From: Verrucomicrobiaceae bacterium
GTDB lineage: Bacteria > Verrucomicrobiota > Verrucomicrobiia > Verrucomicrobiales > Verrucomicrobiaceae
Direction: 5' to 3'
NCBI GenBank assembly: GCA_027490195.1
Contig: JAIXYN010000033.1
Span: 1-64,000, forward strand
Length of the DNA stretch: 64,000 bases
Shown here piece after piece: positions 45,446-53,666 of this stretch. Position 1 is the stretch's first letter, and each line of letters starts with the position of its first letter. The position numbers were made by a program, and so were the translations under genes. The notes below the pieces were generated by a model. The model had not been told where the DNA came from, did not search any database, and worked only from the letters and a program-made list of their open reading frames with translations.

Positions 45446-47440
45446 TCAAGGGTTGTGTTTGACTGGAGGTGCGGTGCTGGCAGCGGGCGCTGTGCTGGTG
45501 GCGGTGCGGAAGCCGCGCGCAAGAGTAGCCTCGTTTGCGGATTCAGGAAAGCGTCGGTCGGTGAGCAGCTGGTCGTTGCTCTTCAGGCCGAAGTGTCCGC
45601 CACGCACTACGGGCACTTTGATGTCGATGTAGTCTGGGTGTGAGGGCCATTCGCCGGACTGGGTCTCGCCCGCAGTCCATTCGCTGACATTGCCGGCCAT
45701 GTCACACACACCGTAGGGGCTGACGTCCTGCGTGACGCGTGTGATCGGGGCCCAGAGATTGTACCCGTCTATCTTCCCACCTTTGCCTTTAGGCGAGGCA
45801 TCGTAATCATCGCCCAGATTGGCGGCCTTGCTGTTGGGCTTGTTGCCCCAGGGGTAGATCAGGCCGTGCTCACCACGGGCGGCTTTTTCCCACTCCTGCT
45901 CGGTCGGCAGGCGCTGGTTGTTCCATTTGGCAAAGGCATACGCATCCCACCAGTCCACCTGGGAGACAGGTGTATTGAGTGTGATGCTCTCGCCATTGAA
46001 GGTGCTGCCCGCTTTGGCCGCTGCATAATACTGGCCCCACTTCACCGGCTCGTGGCTGGTCTTGGTCTTGGGTTGCAGGGAGTGGTCGAAGGCTCCCGCC
46101 GCAGCGGTTTTCAAGGCTTTCAGAAATTCGGCATACTGACCGATGGTGACCTCATGCTTGCTGATCCAGAACTCCGGCAGCTTCACCTTCTCATTCTTTT
46201 GATACTCGAAGGTGCCGGCGGGAATGTGCACCAGCTCGATAGGAAGTGCTGAAGCATTGGCGGCTTGAGGGGCATGGCTGCCGTTCATCATGGCGCCAAG
46301 ACCTGCGACGACGAGGAGGATGATTACCACCATCATCCAAACCCACCATGGCTTCGTGCCGTTGACGCTCACAGGCATGGACTCCGCCTCGATTTTTCGC
46401 ACGATGCTGCGTTCACGCATGTCATCACGCACATCATCGAGGGCGTTCAGCAGCCCGTTCCAGTCGTGGTTGGCATCTGCCAGCGACTGCAGCAGTCCAC
46501 GGGATTTCCCCTCTGCGGCCACCTGTCGCATCAAGTCCAGGAAGGCCTTCACATCCGCCTGAGCATCGCGTTTTTTGGCAACCGCCGGGCGGAAGAAATT
46601 CACGATGCTCGACTGGTGGTCGGCATCGATGTAAATGTCTCGTGGCGAAATGCTGCGGTGATGATAGCCACGCTCCGTGGCAAACTGCATCGCCTCTGCC
46701 ACCCCAAACAAAACCTCCGCAAGGCGGCGTTCACTGAGCATTTCATGCGTCAGTTCGATTTCCGACAAACTGCGGCCGCGTGGCAGTTCGCGGGTGTAAA
46801 ACAGCCAGCCGTTCGTTTCACCCGCTTCATACAGCGGCGCGATGCGCGGATGCATCAGCGAGGCCTTCACTCGCTCACGTTCTTTGAACTGTGCGACCAC
46901 GTCCGGCTGCTTCAGATACTCTGGTTTCAGCAGCACCAGCGCCACCGGCCGTTGTACGGTGATCTGCAGCGCCCGGTAGGTTTCCGCCTCCTTTTCGATG
47001 TAGAGCCGCTCCAGCACCTGGTAGTTCCCCAGCACCGTGCCTGGCACCATCACCGGCGGTGGCTCATCGGACTCCACCGGCAGGCTCAGCAGGGCGCGTA
47101 CGCCGTCCAGCAGCTTTTCCGGCGTGTACGGGGCATCTTTGAGCACGAGGCCATCGGCGATCTGATCTTCAAATCCGGTCAGGTCATAGCGCGTGCTGAA
47201 CAGCACGCGTGTTTGCGGAAAACGTGCGCGCACCCTGTCGCGCAATGAGAAACCGGTTTCCTGCGTTTCAAAAATCGCCTCGGTCACCAGGATGTCCAGC
47301 GAGTCTGCTTTCGCGACCCATGCGGCCGCGAGCGACGGGCTGGGAAAATCGACCACAGTGTAGCCAGGGAGATTGTCCCTCAGCCAAGTGGTTCGTGCGC
47401 CGCGCAGGGCGGCATTGGAATCGACAAACAAAAGAGTCAT
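45446..47440 (-). CDS. Receiver-like / pseudokinase / SUMF1 membrane protein
   Basis: 664 residues with an unusual domain order. About 1-118: response-regulator-like domain without the phosphorylated Asp (LVTEAIF in its place). About 130-335: Ser/Thr-kinase-like fold with all key motifs lost (the Lys of VAxK is Val, HRD is HRS, DFG is NFF), so a pseudokinase. About 363-385: one membrane segment. About 400-648: formylglycine-generating-enzyme-like (SUMF1/FGE-sulfatase) domain with GVCDMAGNVSEW and RLPTEQEWEKAARGE, but without the two catalytic cysteines, so probably a binding module outside the cytoplasm. It looks like a transmembrane scaffold. Neighbouring genes on the same strand are 19 bases before and about 5 bases after. 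Confidence 0.88.
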   Translation of the reverse strand: MTLLFVDSNAALRGARTTWLRDNLPGYTVVDFPSPSLAAAWVAKADSLDILVTEAIFETQETGFSLRDRVRARFPQTRVLFSTRYDLTGFEDQIADGLVLKDAPYTPEKLLDGVRALLSLPVESDEPPPVMVPGTVLGNYQVLERLYIEKEAETYRALQITVQRPVALVLLKPEYLKQPDVVAQFKERERVKASLMHPRIAPLYEAGETNGWLFYTRELPRGRSLSEIELTHEMLSERRLAEVLFGVAEAMQFATERGYHHRSISPRDIYIDADHQSSIVNFFRPAVAKKRDAQADVKAFLDLMRQVAAEGKSRGLLQSLADANHDWNGLLNALDDVRDDMRERSIVRKIEAESMPVSVNGTKPWWVWMMVVIILLVVAGLGAMMNGSHAPQAANASALPIELVHIPAGTFEYQKNEKVKLPEFWISKHEVTIGQYAEFLKALKTAAAGAFDHSLQPKTKTSHEPVKWGQYYAAAKAGSTFNGESITLNTPVSQVDWWDAYAFAKWNNQRLPTEQEWEKAARGEHGLIYPWGNKPNSKAANLGDDYDASPKGKGGKIDGYNLWAPITRVTQDVSPYGVCDMAGNVSEWTAGETQSGEWPSHPDYIDIKVPVVRGGHFGLKSNDQLLTDRRFPESANEATLARGFRTATSTAPAASTAPPVKHNP

Positions 47441-47459
47441 GCAGGCATGTCAGTGGCGA

Positions 47460-48779
47460 TCATCTTCCCATCGGCGGGAGCAATGGATTCATACCCCCAG
47501 GAGCAGCGCCGGGTGTGGATCCGAACTCCAGGAGATCGCGGGGCTCGGCAGCCACATCCTGGAGTTTGTTGTTGTAGTAGAGCCGGAGCATGTACCCGTA
47601 ATACGAACGGCGTCCATGCTGCTGGATTTCGGCGGCGGAAAGGGCAGGCAGGTGATACACGACATCCAGCACTTCCTCACCGGTGCCGTTCCAGTCCACC
47701 GGGGCGGACTGCCAGGACTCAACCGGTTCAGGTGCGATGGTCAGCGCCACTTTTTCGTTGTTCACACGGTCAAAAAAGAACACCTCAAGGTTCAACTCTT
47801 GCGAGTTGATGGGACGGTTGCCCGCACGGGAAATGGGAACACGCAGTACGTAGCGTTCGCCAGTGTTGACCGAGAAATCACGGACGGCATGGCAGGCACC
47901 CAGTCGCAGAAACTTCTCGCCATCAGAGCCAGAAGCCGCCGATGCGGGTGCAGCCACCGCCGCTGAGCCCGAGCCCAGCCGCCGCGAAGCGAGTTCAAAG
48001 TAACTTCCCGCCTTCGTGGCTCCGAGAAGCTGAATGCGCCGCCAGGCGTCCGTGGCCTTGGCAGTGATCCCCATCTGTTCGTAGGTCTGCGCCATTTCGG
48101 CAATGATCGCTGGATGATCAGGGGTCAGCTCGTCCGCCTTCCGCAGCAGTTCCAAAGTTCCCTGCATGTCGCTTAGGCCGCGGAGTTCCTGGGCCGCTGA
48201 GACAACATAATTCACATCCCGCAGCAGTGCTGTGGCCGCATCGGGTTTGGTGGTGGGTCCGGTCGGTGCAGTCGTTGCAAACCCAGCAGCAGTCAGGCCT
48301 GGTGCTGAGGGAGGTGTGAAAGACTGAGAAGCCGCAGGCATCGGAGCGGCAGTGGCCGCAGTGGCCGCTGGCACGAGCGGTGCAACGGCGGCAGGCGGAG
48401 CTGGGGGAACATACGCAGGCGCAGGCATTGGCGCCGCAGATCCCTGCTTGCTGAATGAACCAATGGGAGGCGGAGCATTCGAAACGGGTGCCGCAGCAGA
48501 CGGCATCGGCATGGACGAACCCGGCAGTGGCATGGACGAACCCGGCAGTGGCGGGGCGTTGGCACTCGGTGGCGTGGAGATCTGGCCGATCTCCGGCACC
48601 ACACTTGGCACCGCCGCCATGGTGGGCCTGCTTCCCTCTGTAGAGGTGGGGGTGGGGGGGGCACTGAGCAGTTTCAAGGCAAGGCCCATCTGCACCACCG
48701 CCAGCACGCATAGCGTTCCCATGGCGATCATTGAGGCACGATCACGTTCGGAGGCAAGAATGGTGGATGGAGGAGTCAC
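47460..48779 (-). CDS. Membrane-anchored Pro/Ala-rich TPR-like protein
   Basis: 439 residues from a GTG at 48779; ATG 48731 is an alternative and the frame stays open to 48851, inside pabB's leader. One N-terminal membrane segment (about 16-38, MGTLCVLAVVQMGLALKLL), a Pro/Ala/Ser/Thr-rich linker of about 150 residues with a perfect 21-base tandem duplication, and a TPR-like helical part (about 195-275, GTLELLRKADELTPDHPAIIAEMAQTYEQMG). A beta-rich C-terminal domain follows. First gene of the operon with the pseudokinase/SUMF1 protein. Function unknown; the linker length suggests it spans cell-wall space. Confidence 0.78.
   Translation of the reverse strand: MTPPSTILASERDRASMIAMGTLCVLAVVQMGLALKLLSAPPTPTSTEGSRPTMAAVPSVVPEIGQISTPPSANAPPLPGSSMPLPGSSMPMPSAAAPVSNAPPPIGSFSKQGSAAPMPAPAYVPPAPPAAVAPLVPAATAATAAPMPAASQSFTPPSAPGLTAAGFATTAPTGPTTKPDAATALLRDVNYVVSAAQELRGLSDMQGTLELLRKADELTPDHPAIIAEMAQTYEQMGITAKATDAWRRIQLLGATKAGSYFELASRRLGSGSAAVAAPASAASGSDGEKFLRLGACHAVRDFSVNTGERYVLRVPISRAGNRPINSQELNLEVFFFDRVNNEKVALTIAPEPVESWQSAPVDWNGTGEEVLDVVYHLPALSAAEIQQHGRRSYYGYMLRLYYNNKLQDVAAEPRDLLEFGSTPGAAPGGMNPLLPPMGR
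48511..48552. repeat. Perfect 21-bp tandem repeat
   Basis: Two identical 21-base units at 48511-48531 and 48532-48552 encode the doubled L-P-G-S-S-M-P peptide of the Pro-rich linker. In-frame length change by slippage is likely. Confidence 0.85.
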
Positions 48780-48852
48780 AAGTTGCTGAAAAAGACACCC
48801 ATGGTACGATTTAGGCCTTCTAGTGTCAATGCTACAGGGTTCTTCGTTCAAA

Positions 48853-50094
48853 ATGCCGGAAGGTCACTCCCTGCCGCTGTTTTCTCATGCCATTGAAACG
48901 TCACCGCACTACCGGCCGTGTGCATTTTCCTTCACTCCCGCCGAAATCGCGGCACAACTGTGCCATCGAGAGGGCTTGGTTTGGATGGATTCCTCCCTCA
49001 CCACGCCTGGGGCCGTCTCCGTGCTCACCGCCGAGCCCGTCGCCGTCTTGCGGGGTCACATCGACCAGGACTGGGAAAAAGTACGCACCGCCCTGCGCAT
49101 TCCCCGCGCCTCGGCGGGCGGTTTGTACGGCTGGGTCGGCTACGACGGTTATTTCACCTTCGGCATCTACCCCCACGGCCTTGTTTATCATCATGACACG
49201 GCCAAGTGGTTCGAATTCGGCGATTTCAAATGGCAGCCCTCCGCCCATAAACCCGCCACCGCCCCGCGCCTCCAGTTCACTCCGGGCGTCAGCAGCGCCG
49301 ATTTCATCCGCATGGTCCAGCGTGCGCAGGACTACATCACCGCCGGAGACATCTACCAAGTCAACCTCTCCTACCCCTGGCAGGCCCCCTGGCCGCAGGA
49401 CGCTGATGCCCTCGCCCTCTATTTAAAACTCCGCGCCGTCTCCCCCGCGCCGCACGCCGCCTTCATGCAGCTCGCCGGCACCACCGTCCTGTCCGCCTCC
49501 CCCGAGCTCTTCCTCCGCATGCAGGGCTCACGCATCGCCACACGGCCCATCAAAGGCACTCGCCCCCGCTTCGCCGATGATCCCGCCCGCGACGCCGCCG
49601 CCGTGCGCGAGCTCACCACTTCCCCCAAAGAACGCGCCGAGCTGCTCATGATCACCGACCTCGAACGCAACGACCTCGGCCAGGTCTGCGAATTCGGCAG
49701 CGTCGCCGTGCCGGAACTCTGGCGCGTCGAAAGCTTCGCCCAGGTGTTTCACCTCGTCTCAACCGTCACCGGCACCCTCCGGCCCCATGTCGATCACGTC
49801 GATGCCTTCCGCGCCTGCTTCCCCGGCGGCAGCATCACCGGCGCCCCCAAAAAACGCGCCAGCGAAATCATCACCGAACTCGAACCCCACCCCCGCGGCC
49901 TCTACACCGGCGCCATCGGCTGGTTCGGCTTCGACGGCCGCAGCCAGTGGAACATCGCCATCCGCACCGCCGTGCAACAAGGAGACCATATCACCTTCCA
50001 CGTCGGCTCCGGCATCGTCGCCGACTCCATCCCCCAGCACGAGTACGAAGAGACCCTGCACAAAGCAGCGGGGATCCTAGCGGCGGCCGGTTAG
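48853..50094 (+). CDS. pabB: Aminodeoxychorismate synthase component I (PabB)
   Basis: Converts chorismate with ammonia to 4-amino-4-deoxychorismate for folate synthesis. 413 residues from ATG 48853; the frame is open to a GTG at 48823. The chorismate-binding domain is complete: GGLYGWVGYDGYF, AGDIYQVNLSYPW, SASPELFLRM, PIKGTRPR, ERAELLMITDLERNDLGQVC, FPGGSITGAPKKRA and the terminal IAIRT and VGSGIVADS parts. The PIKGT lysine marks PabB, in contrast to PIAGT of anthranilate synthase. No pabA or pabC follows; the gene after it is accessory DNA. Divergent from the TPR operon with overlapping 5' regions. Confidence 0.93.
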   Translation: MPEGHSLPLFSHAIETSPHYRPCAFSFTPAEIAAQLCHREGLVWMDSSLTTPGAVSVLTAEPVAVLRGHIDQDWEKVRTALRIPRASAGGLYGWVGYDGYFTFGIYPHGLVYHHDTAKWFEFGDFKWQPSAHKPATAPRLQFTPGVSSADFIRMVQRAQDYITAGDIYQVNLSYPWQAPWPQDADALALYLKLRAVSPAPHAAFMQLAGTTVLSASPELFLRMQGSRIATRPIKGTRPRFADDPARDAAAVRELTTSPKERAELLMITDLERNDLGQVCEFGSVAVPELWRVESFAQVFHLVSTVTGTLRPHVDHVDAFRACFPGGSITGAPKKRASEIITELEPHPRGLYTGAIGWFGFDGRSQWNIAIRTAVQQGDHITFHVGSGIVADSIPQHEYEETLHKAAGILAAAG

Positions 50095-50600
50095 CACGGC
50101 CTTGTACGCACCAGCGTTTTGGAGTGCGGCCGCGCAGATGCAAGGCGCATGCCTGCATCGGAGCTACCGCTTTCGCAGGGTAAAGAGCATGCTTCAGCCT
50201 CAGCCTGTCGTACGCCCAGCCAAAAAGAACGAAACACCACCCAACCAAGTCCTAATCACGCCTGCCCTCGAATAAGCTCTCCTCAAAGTTCCTTCCGTCC
50301 TTTCTGTCCTTCAGACGCCACTCAATACTGTGATAGGCCCTTTCATTCGCAAAGCCCTGATGCAGCTATGCCTCCCGCGCTCTGCGAAAATGAGCCCAGT
50401 ACCTGGACAGTTCGGTGCTGGTAGCTTCGCTCATTTCAAATGATCCTGCCCATGCTAGCTAGCACCTTATCTGAGTTGTCCTTCGAGGTTCCTTTTGGTG
50501 CTTTGAACAAGAATATGAGGCGTATGCGCGTCATAGTTAACAAGGATGTTGCCTATGACGCCTATTTGCGTCAAACAGCTCCCACGAAGGCTGGGGGCCG
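50095..50600. other. Intergenic region with repeat, start of accessory segment
   Basis: No supported gene. TTTTGGAGTGCGGC at 50117-50130 followed by a palindrome-rich stretch to about 50180 (AAGGCGCATGCC and ACCGCTTTCG) is a copy of the dispersed repeat family also seen inside uvrA. From about 50260 the sequence becomes less GC-rich. The frame at 50440-50670 (76 codons) is open and could be the broken start of the membrane protein that follows. Confidence 0.5.
50117..50180. repeat. TTTTGGAGTGC-type dispersed repeat
   Basis: Shares TTTGGAGTGC with the element inside uvrA (17561) and likewise continues with a GCTTTCG segment. It sits directly after pabB, where such elements normally lie in intergenic DNA. 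Confidence 0.5.
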
Positions 50601-50993
50601 TTGGTATTCGACAAATCTGTTCCCCATAATACCGTTGACGCACTCGACAAAATCGTTTCTCATCAAGTAATTCGGCCAACCAACGCGATCTCCAGCGCCA
50701 TACAGAATGATCCTGGGTCGAAGCTCGCTTCGGTCTTTGCGCTCCTCGGACTGATCGTTTTGGCGCTCTTGCTGCTATGCATCGGTGCAGAGGTCATAAG
50801 TATCATTGATGAGCTTATTAGCAGCCGTCTCATGGCCATCGACCGAGACCCGACCGGAGGTGTTGATGCTTGGAAGCTCCATCGCTATTGGGAGATTCTG
50901 CCGTCATGGTCGATACCTATTTTGATATGGCTTTTCCTTTTCTTAATTGTGCTTTGGCGCGCGTGGAGAAGGCTGGTTCACATCTTGTCGTAG
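50601..50993 (+). CDS. Small two-TM membrane protein, cassette-like
   Basis: 130 residues from a TTG start; the true start is unsure and an upstream frameshifted part is possible. Two strong membrane segments (about 44-66, VFALLGLIVLALLLLCIGAEV, and about 103-122, IPILIWLFLFLIVLWRAW) with a short acidic/basic loop between and a basic C-terminus. Unknown family. It is the first of a row of plus-strand accessory ORFs, followed after about 33 bases by attC-like repeat A. Confidence 0.5.
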   Translation: MVFDKSVPHNTVDALDKIVSHQVIRPTNAISSAIQNDPGSKLASVFALLGLIVLALLLLCIGAEVISIIDELISSRLMAIDRDPTGGVDAWKLHRYWEILPSWSIPILIWLFLFLIVLWRAWRRLVHILS

Positions 50994-51026
50994 CCGACCA
51001 TGCAGATGCAAATCAAGGAACACCAA

Positions 51027-51121
51027 TTGCCGAAAAGACGGATGCAGGCAACGTCTCGTATGGCATCTGTCATGTCATCGACGCTTCCCGCTCGCCGTCG
51101 CCTGAGCCGAAGCGCCCTACC
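51027..51121 (+). repeat. attC-like repeat A
   Basis: About 95 bases aligning with repeat B (52842-52940) at most positions, including the shared core CTCGTATGGCATCTG and CGCCGTCGCCTG. Arms are partly self-complementary (GACGGATGCAGGCAACG against the rear GCCTGAGCCG part). The right core does not read GTTRRRY, so this copy is degenerate. Confidence 0.5.
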
Positions 51122-51133
51122 TCAACGCGTCAC

Positions 51134-51505
51134 GTGAAAACTATCAAAGAACTATTTCAGGGGCATTGTGGTGCTAGACTCGATAAGTTTATGGAGGCCA
51201 TTTACTTAAATCCCCAAGGCAAGGTAGAATTGAAGTTCTGGCAGGAGCGATTAGTGAACTCTTTTCTTCAGCAGCACCCTGAGTTGGGGTTGGATTCGCA
51301 GGGGATCATGGAGCTGATACGCGATGGAAGCGAGATGATATATAGGTGCCCAGTTGAGGATTGTTGGGGTGATGTTGCCTGCTTGGACCGCAGGACCGAT
51401 GAGTGGGGGTGTGGAGAGTGCGGGACAGGTTGGCACCCCAAGTCCGCCTTGATGGATGCTATTGAAGAAGCTGAGCTCCGAGGTGATGCCGTAGAGGATG
51501 ACTAA
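51134..51505 (+). CDS. Cassette ORF with zinc-ribbon-like cysteines
   Basis: 123 residues from GTG 51134, just behind repeat A. The frame is open further upstream to 50870 but that part runs through the repeat, so it was excluded. No signal or membrane segment. The N-terminal part is helical (VKTIKELFQGH, FWQERLVNSFLQQHPELG), the C-terminal half has C-P-V-E-D-C, then W-G-D-V-A-C and C-G-E-C, a possible zinc ribbon. The family is not recognised. Small, single-gene and one-directional, as in integron cassettes. Confidence 0.6.
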   Translation: MKTIKELFQGHCGARLDKFMEAIYLNPQGKVELKFWQERLVNSFLQQHPELGLDSQGIMELIRDGSEMIYRCPVEDCWGDVACLDRRTDEWGCGECGTGWHPKSALMDAIEEAELRGDAVEDD

Positions 51506-51658
51506 CCCAAGGGCGAACAAAGCGTGGTTGGCCCCCCCGCTCTCTTTTCCGATTTCTATGCTCACTTTAACCCGAAAATCCTTTGTGTCGTCAAACCGCT
51601 GGCTCGGCGGGGTTGCCTACACTTAATCGTCCGGCCAAGAAACGAAGCCATTCGCGAA

Positions 51659-52831
51659 ATGAGAAAGACGACACGCCTTGCGTTACCGCTAATTTTTATC
51701 GGAGCCATCATCCTTGTCGCGAGGCACCACTCGAGCGCTGCCCCACCCAATGGCTGGTGGCCCGATGTGCTTGGTGGATACTACCTCTTCACGGGTCTGT
51801 TTCTTTGGAGTCATCCATCTACGTTGAGTCAGCGGCTCGCAATCTTGGCATGGGCACCATTGGTATTTGGGCGGCCATTTGGGGCCATCAGAGCCATGAA
51901 GACTCTCCAGTTGGCCGACCCCAATTACCTACCTCCGAGACCTACCGCCCCGCCTCGGGAAGCAGAAAATCAAGAAGGGCGATTCAGATTGATATGCCAA
52001 GCGCTCAAAGGAGCCTTTGGCGTAGACTTTACGATCTGTTCGCGAGAGAGTTCATTCAGAAAGGACCACGCCATCCCTCCTGGTCATGTTCTTGATCTTC
52101 TCGACGACTTGAACCGGGACTATTGTTTTCTGATTTCCGCCGCCGACGGCGACCGAGTGGACTCGCTAAAGGACCTGCTCGATTTATTGGAATTGAGACA
52201 TCCCTATCAATCCGAAGCCTTCGGCCAACTTCCACGCAACAGTAATATGCCTGCAATCGATTTGCGACATTTCGACGAAGCTAATCCGCTGTTAGCGCTA
52301 CAAGACGATGATGCTAGATTGGCTGCGCACATCATCCACCGAAGGGTGTCTCACCTTTTACGAACTTCTTCATGGGCGTCCGAATGGCTTTCAGCTCACA
52401 CTCAGACACTCGACATGGTCGATGATGCCTGGGAAGCTGCATACAAGGCGCACGGGGCGCTAGACATCGAGACCCGTCAGTCGCTGTGCAATAAGTTAAA
52501 TGAGGAGTGTCCAGATATGAACGACAATGCCCGGCTCTATGGAGAGGGCGGCTTTGCTGTGATGTATGCCATTGTGTGCATAAAAGAATGTCTTGAGCTA
52601 GGAAGTGGTTTGCGGAGTAATGCGCCTGTAGCGATTTGGTCATGTTTGGAGCAGTTGCCATCTCTCGGCTCCGCCGCCATTGACAGTGATTGTGTCCTCG
52701 ACACAGCAACAGCACTTGGTGAACTTGAGTGGGTTTTTCATTTGGTTGACCAGATCAAGGCTCGCAAAACACTTCCTGATATCTGGGCGGAGATACTTCC
52801 AATGTTGAAGTCATGGCCACCGGAGACCTGA
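51659..52831 (+). CDS. Cassette ORF, membrane-anchored unknown protein
   Basis: 390 residues from ATG 51659. One or two N-terminal membrane segments (about 6-21 and 38-50), then a soluble mainly helical domain with no recognised motif; the C-terminal 150 residues are helix-rich (ARLAAHIIHRRVSHLLRTSSW, DDAWEAAYKAHGALDIETRQ). Unknown family. It is bounded behind by repeat B. The 153 bases before it contain GGGCGAACAAAGCG, which resembles the left end of repeat B, so a worn repeat may lie there too. Confidence 0.65.
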   Translation: MRKTTRLALPLIFIGAIILVARHHSSAAPPNGWWPDVLGGYYLFTGLFLWSHPSTLSQRLAILAWAPLVFGRPFGAIRAMKTLQLADPNYLPPRPTAPPREAENQEGRFRLICQALKGAFGVDFTICSRESSFRKDHAIPPGHVLDLLDDLNRDYCFLISAADGDRVDSLKDLLDLLELRHPYQSEAFGQLPRNSNMPAIDLRHFDEANPLLALQDDDARLAAHIIHRRVSHLLRTSSWASEWLSAHTQTLDMVDDAWEAAYKAHGALDIETRQSLCNKLNEECPDMNDNARLYGEGGFAVMYAIVCIKECLELGSGLRSNAPVAIWSCLEQLPSLGSAAIDSDCVLDTATALGELEWVFHLVDQIKARKTLPDIWAEILPMLKSWPPET

Positions 52832-52841
52832 AGATAAACAA

Positions 52842-52940
52842 GTGGCCGAACAAAAACGGGTACAGACAACGGCTCGTATGGCATCTGGCGTGTCTTCGAC
52901 GCGTCACTCACGCCGTCGCCTGTTCCGAGTCGTTAGACCA
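52842..52940 (+). repeat. attC-like repeat B
   Basis: About 99 bases with long imperfect self-complementarity: the left arm GTGGCCGAAC...CGGGTACAGACAACGGC pairs with the reverse complement of the right arm ending CGTCGCCTGTTCCGAGTCGTTAGACCAC. The right end holds GTTAGAC (52932-52938), matching the integron core GTTRRRY. The left end GGCCGAAC is one base away from RYYYAAC. It lies 10 bases after one ORF stop and 12 before the next ATG, the position of an attC site. Confidence 0.55.
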
Positions 52941-52951
52941 CGAAAAACTAC

Positions 52952-53311
52952 ATGATCGCTTATCAAGTTAATCTCAATGGAAAGCCGGTTGCGACCGCTG
53001 GTCTCTCACATGGGGTGATTTCTGCCATTGCGAACTGGGTCTTCATTCCCAGTGATGTTGCGGTTGATCCCGCAACAGACTGGGGTGCTTCGTTTTCTCT
53101 CGCTGGACTTGACCACACGACCAGCAAACATCTCCAATGGTTTTGCGCCAATCTCAGAGTTGGAGATGAAATCACTTTACGGCTTGTTGATGTTGATGCG
53201 GTTGATCCCCCGACAGAACCCTTGATCAACAAATCCAAGGAAGAGATAAAGCGCATTTTGGATGAAGAATATCAACAATCGCAATGGGCCGAATACGGCA
53301 CCTCTGCGTGA
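52952..53311 (+). CDS. Cassette ORF, hypothetical 119-aa protein
   Basis: 119 residues, ATG 12 bases behind repeat B. Mixed alpha/beta, no signal peptide: MIAYQVNLNGKPVATAGL, WGASFSLAGLDHTT, GDEITLRLVDVDAVDPP, then a charged helix. It resembles small immunity-like or cassette-encoded proteins in general character only. About 20 bases before its stop is GGCCGAATACGG and just behind it ATCTTAGAC, which may be a truncated attC-like end. Confidence 0.65.
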   Translation: MIAYQVNLNGKPVATAGLSHGVISAIANWVFIPSDVAVDPATDWGASFSLAGLDHTTSKHLQWFCANLRVGDEITLRLVDVDAVDPPTEPLINKSKEEIKRILDEEYQQSQWAEYGTSA

Positions 53312-53396
53312 CGCATCTTAGACTCTGTTCATGGAGGCAGGCTGAGGCAATAGGCCGCGCTTGCGATTCGGCATTTTCAGTGGCAAACTCGGTCTC

Positions 53397-53666
53397 ATGA
53401 CCGCAACGCTGACCATCGATGAAGCCGGGCAGATTAATCTGCCGGAATCCTTGCGACATCTCTTTGGTGCAGAGCCTGGTGTTCGTATTCGGGCAGAGGT
53501 TACCAAGGATCGTATTGAGATCGTGAAAGACGAGTTGCCTGAAGTAACCTCAGGAGAGTACGAGAATGGAGTTCTTGTGGTTCCTAGGCTCGGCATCAAA
53601 ATGGATGCCGCCGCCGCAGTGAGGGCGGAACGTGATGAACTGGCCTTTCGCGCAGCAAGGCGATGA
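53397..53666 (+). CDS. AbrB/MazE-like antitoxin
   Basis: 89 residues from ATG 53397. SpoVT/AbrB-type swapped-hairpin DNA-binding domain: ATLTIDEAGQINLPESLRHLFGAEPGVRIRAEVTKDRIEIV, followed by a C-terminal toxin-binding tail with Asp/Glu and Arg. It overlaps the PIN toxin gene as ATGA. It should neutralise the toxin and repress its own promoter. Confidence 0.88.
   Translation: MTATLTIDEAGQINLPESLRHLFGAEPGVRIRAEVTKDRIEIVKDELPEVTSGEYENGVLVVPRLGIKMDAAAAVRAERDELAFRAARR

Noticed and set aside
46265..47248. 327-codon open frame on the plus strand
   Set aside because: Opposite the pseudokinase/SUMF1 gene, whose domains are unmistakable. His/Arg/Gln-rich shadow.
50440..50670. 76-codon frame before the cassette membrane protein
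   Set aside because: No homology, signal or coding pattern strong enough to call. Possibly the broken 5' part of the next gene, mentioned only as such.
50870..51133. N-terminal 88 codons of the open frame that ends at 51505
   Set aside because: This part reads through the membrane-protein gene and the attC-like repeat A. The GTG at 51134 directly behind the repeat is the more likely start.
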